Of a stretch of DNA of 6,972 nucleotides, positions 5,880 through 6,972 are shown piece by piece (position 1 is the stretch's first letter; every line of letters starts with the position of its first letter). The notes below the pieces were generated by a model that was not told where the DNA came from, did no database searches, and saw only the letters and a program-made list of their open reading frames with translations. Source of the stretch: Kiritimatiellia bacterium (GTDB lineage Bacteria; Verrucomicrobiota; Kiritimatiellia; SLAD01). The stretch is from positions 1 to 6,972 of the forward strand of contig SLCI01000062.1 in the NCBI GenBank assembly GCA_007125875.1, written 5' to 3'. Position numbers and translations under genes: made by a program.

Positions 5880-6814
5880 GCTGCGGCCTCTTCCGCTTGG
5901 GTCGCGGTCAGGCGACGAAAGACTTCATCGAGCCGGCCTTCTTCCGCATGAATTGAAGCGATCGGCCATTTCTGATTACGCGCCAATTCAAGCACGGCCG
6001 GCAAAATCATTTCACCCTTTTCCGGATAAATACGGAGCGCGTGCGAATCGATTTTCTCCACCTGCGTGACCTTGTCGAGTGCCTTGATTTGCTTGGCCGC
6101 ATCTTTGCGCGGTTCGGTGAGTCGTAGCAGCACCGCATTGTGGTAGAGGCTTTGCTGCTTCAATTCGGCGGGCGTGCTATTGGCCACCAGGCGACCGCCA
6201 GCAATAATGATCACCCGCGAGCAGATCGCTTCCACCTCTTCCAGCACGTGGGTGGATAGGATGATCGCCTTTTCCCGGCCCATGTCCGTGATCATATTGC
6301 GCACGATATGCTTTTGATTCGGATCCAGTCCGTCCGTCGGCTCATCCATAATCAACACGCGCGGTTCGTGGAGCAGGGCCTGCGCCAGTCCGACTCGTTG
6401 CCGATAGCCCTTCGAAAGCGTTTCGATTGTTTGCCGCTGCACATGCGTCAGAAAACAGCGTTCCATAACTTGGTCCACGCGCTTTTCACGCTCAATCCCG
6501 CGGAACCCGCGCACCTCCGCGATAAAGCGCAGAAACTCGCGCACCGTCATCTCGCCATAGGTCGGGGCACTTTCGGGTAGATACCCGATCACCGATCGCG
6601 CCGCCAAGGATTCCGTCGCCACATCATGACCCATCACACTCACGCGCCCGGACGTCGGCGGCAGATAACCCGTAATCATGCGCATCGTCGTTGTCTTGCC
6701 CGCGCCATTCGGGCCCAGAAAGCCCAGCACGTCGCCTTTTTCCACGCGGAAAGACACGTCCTTTACGGCATGTATTGCCCCAAACTGCTTATTCAACTCA
6801 CACACTTCAATCAT
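5876..6814 (-). CDS. gldA: GldA-like ABC transporter ATP-binding protein
   Basis: This is the cytoplasmic ATPase of an ABC-2 transporter, 312 residues, first gene of the operon. The nucleotide-binding domain fills about 1-220. It contains Walker A GPNGAGKT (34-41), a Q-loop region GYLPESAPTYGEMTV (77-91) in which Glu81 stands where many ABC proteins have Gln (usual for GldA-type subunits), signature LSKGYRQRV (133-141), Walker B VLIMDEP (153-159) with catalytic Glu158, D-loop GLDP (162-165) and switch His189 in LSTHVLEE. The last 90 or so residues are the carboxy-terminal extension common in ABC-2 ATPases, ending in an Ala/Glu-rich tail. The ATG at 6814 has AGGGGG (6821-6826) six bases upstream. 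All catalytic residues are intact. In Flavobacterium gldA is unlinked to gldFG; here all are contiguous, so a dedicated complex is likely. It may equally be named simply an ABC-2 ATPase. Confidence 0.93.
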   Translation of the reverse strand: MIEVCELNKQFGAIHAVKDVSFRVEKGDVLGFLGPNGAGKTTTMRMITGYLPPTSGRVSVMGHDVATESLAARSVIGYLPESAPTYGEMTVREFLRFIAEVRGFRGIEREKRVDQVMERCFLTHVQRQTIETLSKGYRQRVGLAQALLHEPRVLIMDEPTDGLDPNQKHIVRNMITDMGREKAIILSTHVLEEVEAICSRVIIIAGGRLVANSTPAELKQQSLYHNAVLLRLTEPRKDAAKQIKALDKVTQVEKIDSHALRIYPEKGEMILPAVLELARNQKWPIASIHAEEGRLDEVFRRLTATQAEEAAA

Positions 6815-6972
6815 GCGATACCCCCTACTGTACGGAGTTCAGACCCAGCCAAAGCCGGCGACGTCTTAGATATCCGCCACGCCCGTACGTTCAAAAAATG
6901 AAGTCCATCTCAGACCTGATCGCCACGGCGTATAATCGTAACCATAACCGTACGCGGGACAAGTCAGCAAGA
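6815..6972. promoter_or_regulatory. 5' region of the transporter operon with repeated CCGTAC
   Basis: This spacer precedes the operon. On the minus strand AGGGGG (6821-6826) is the ribosome-binding site for the ATPase gene. A weak sigma70-like candidate is TTGAAC (6889-6894) and TATCTA (6867-6872) with a 16-base spacer. CCGTAC occurs three times: at 6883-6888 and 6948-6953 on the plus strand and at 6830-6835 on the minus strand. The two plus-strand copies extend to the palindrome CGTACG. These could be regulator sites, or chance. No small gene is apparent. Confidence 0.3.
6931..6936 (+). promoter_or_regulatory. Perfect -10 box of a possible divergent promoter
   Basis: TATAAT on the plus strand points out of the right edge of the window and would serve a gene transcribed away from the transporter operon. 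The position 17 bases upstream (TCTCAG at 6908-6913) is not a -35 match, so only the -10 supports this. The downstream gene is not in view. Confidence 0.3.

Noticed and set aside
6626..6901. Plus-strand frame covering the start of the ATPase gene and its 5' region
   Set aside because: It is the mirror of the conserved Walker A region, composed of His/Arg-rich shadow sequence without a ribosome-binding site.
1..6972. CRISPR array, tRNA or rRNA genes, phage or toxin-antitoxin module
   Set aside because: I found no direct-repeat array, no tRNA-like cloverleaf, no rRNA segment and no such protein families in any frame.

Overview
The window looks like ordinary chromosomal sequence from a moderately GC-rich bacterium, probably Gram-negative. 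It carries a housekeeping pyrimidine gene, pyrG, facing a four-gene membrane transport operon. The lineage cannot be fixed from sequence alone. GldA/GldF/GldG-type ABC systems with a trailing DUF4340 protein occur in Bacteroidota, PVC-type and several deep Gram-negative lineages. The GC-rich codon use argues against a typical Bacteroidota, and the palindromic intergenic repeats would suit a PVC-like genome, but that is inference.

Layout. Positions 1-239 hold no convincing gene but have several complementary segments that could fold as RNA, or that may simply be the tail of an upstream unit. A perfect TATAAT at 240-245 begins the pyrG control region. It is followed by a possible leader hairpin (245-280) and a Shine-Dalgarno (SD) sequence at 289-293. 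pyrG (305-1912, +) is a complete CTP synthase with both synthetase and glutaminase active-site motifs. The 260-base gap between the convergent pyrG and transporter genes (1913-2172) is largely occupied by a compact 188-base element (1986-2173). It has 33-base imperfect terminal inverted repeats, each followed by its own hairpin and a CCCTCCGG box, around a perfect 10-bp palindrome.

The minus strand then carries one tight operon, read right to left: GldA-like ATPase (6814-5876), GldF-like ABC-2 permease (5879-5139), GldG-like membrane-anchored auxiliary protein (5142-3274) and a DUF4340 membrane-anchored protein (3255 or 3261 to 2173). The first two junctions overlap by 4 bases (ATGA, TTGA) and the third gap is 12-18 bases, so translation is probably coupled. 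The ATPase and permease would form the inner-membrane motor. GldG-like and DUF4340 proteins would project large soluble domains into the periplasm. In Bacteroidota such proteins are needed for gliding; here there is no gliding or type IX secretion gene in view and the substrate is unknown.

Positions 6815-6972 hold the operon's 5' region, with a good SD, three copies of CCGTAC, a weak minus-strand promoter candidate and a plus-strand TATAAT pointing out of the window.

The most interesting parts are the REP/MITE-like intergenic element that abuts a stop codon and the uncharacterised four-component transporter. No dramatic new system such as a CRISPR, phage or toxin module is visible.
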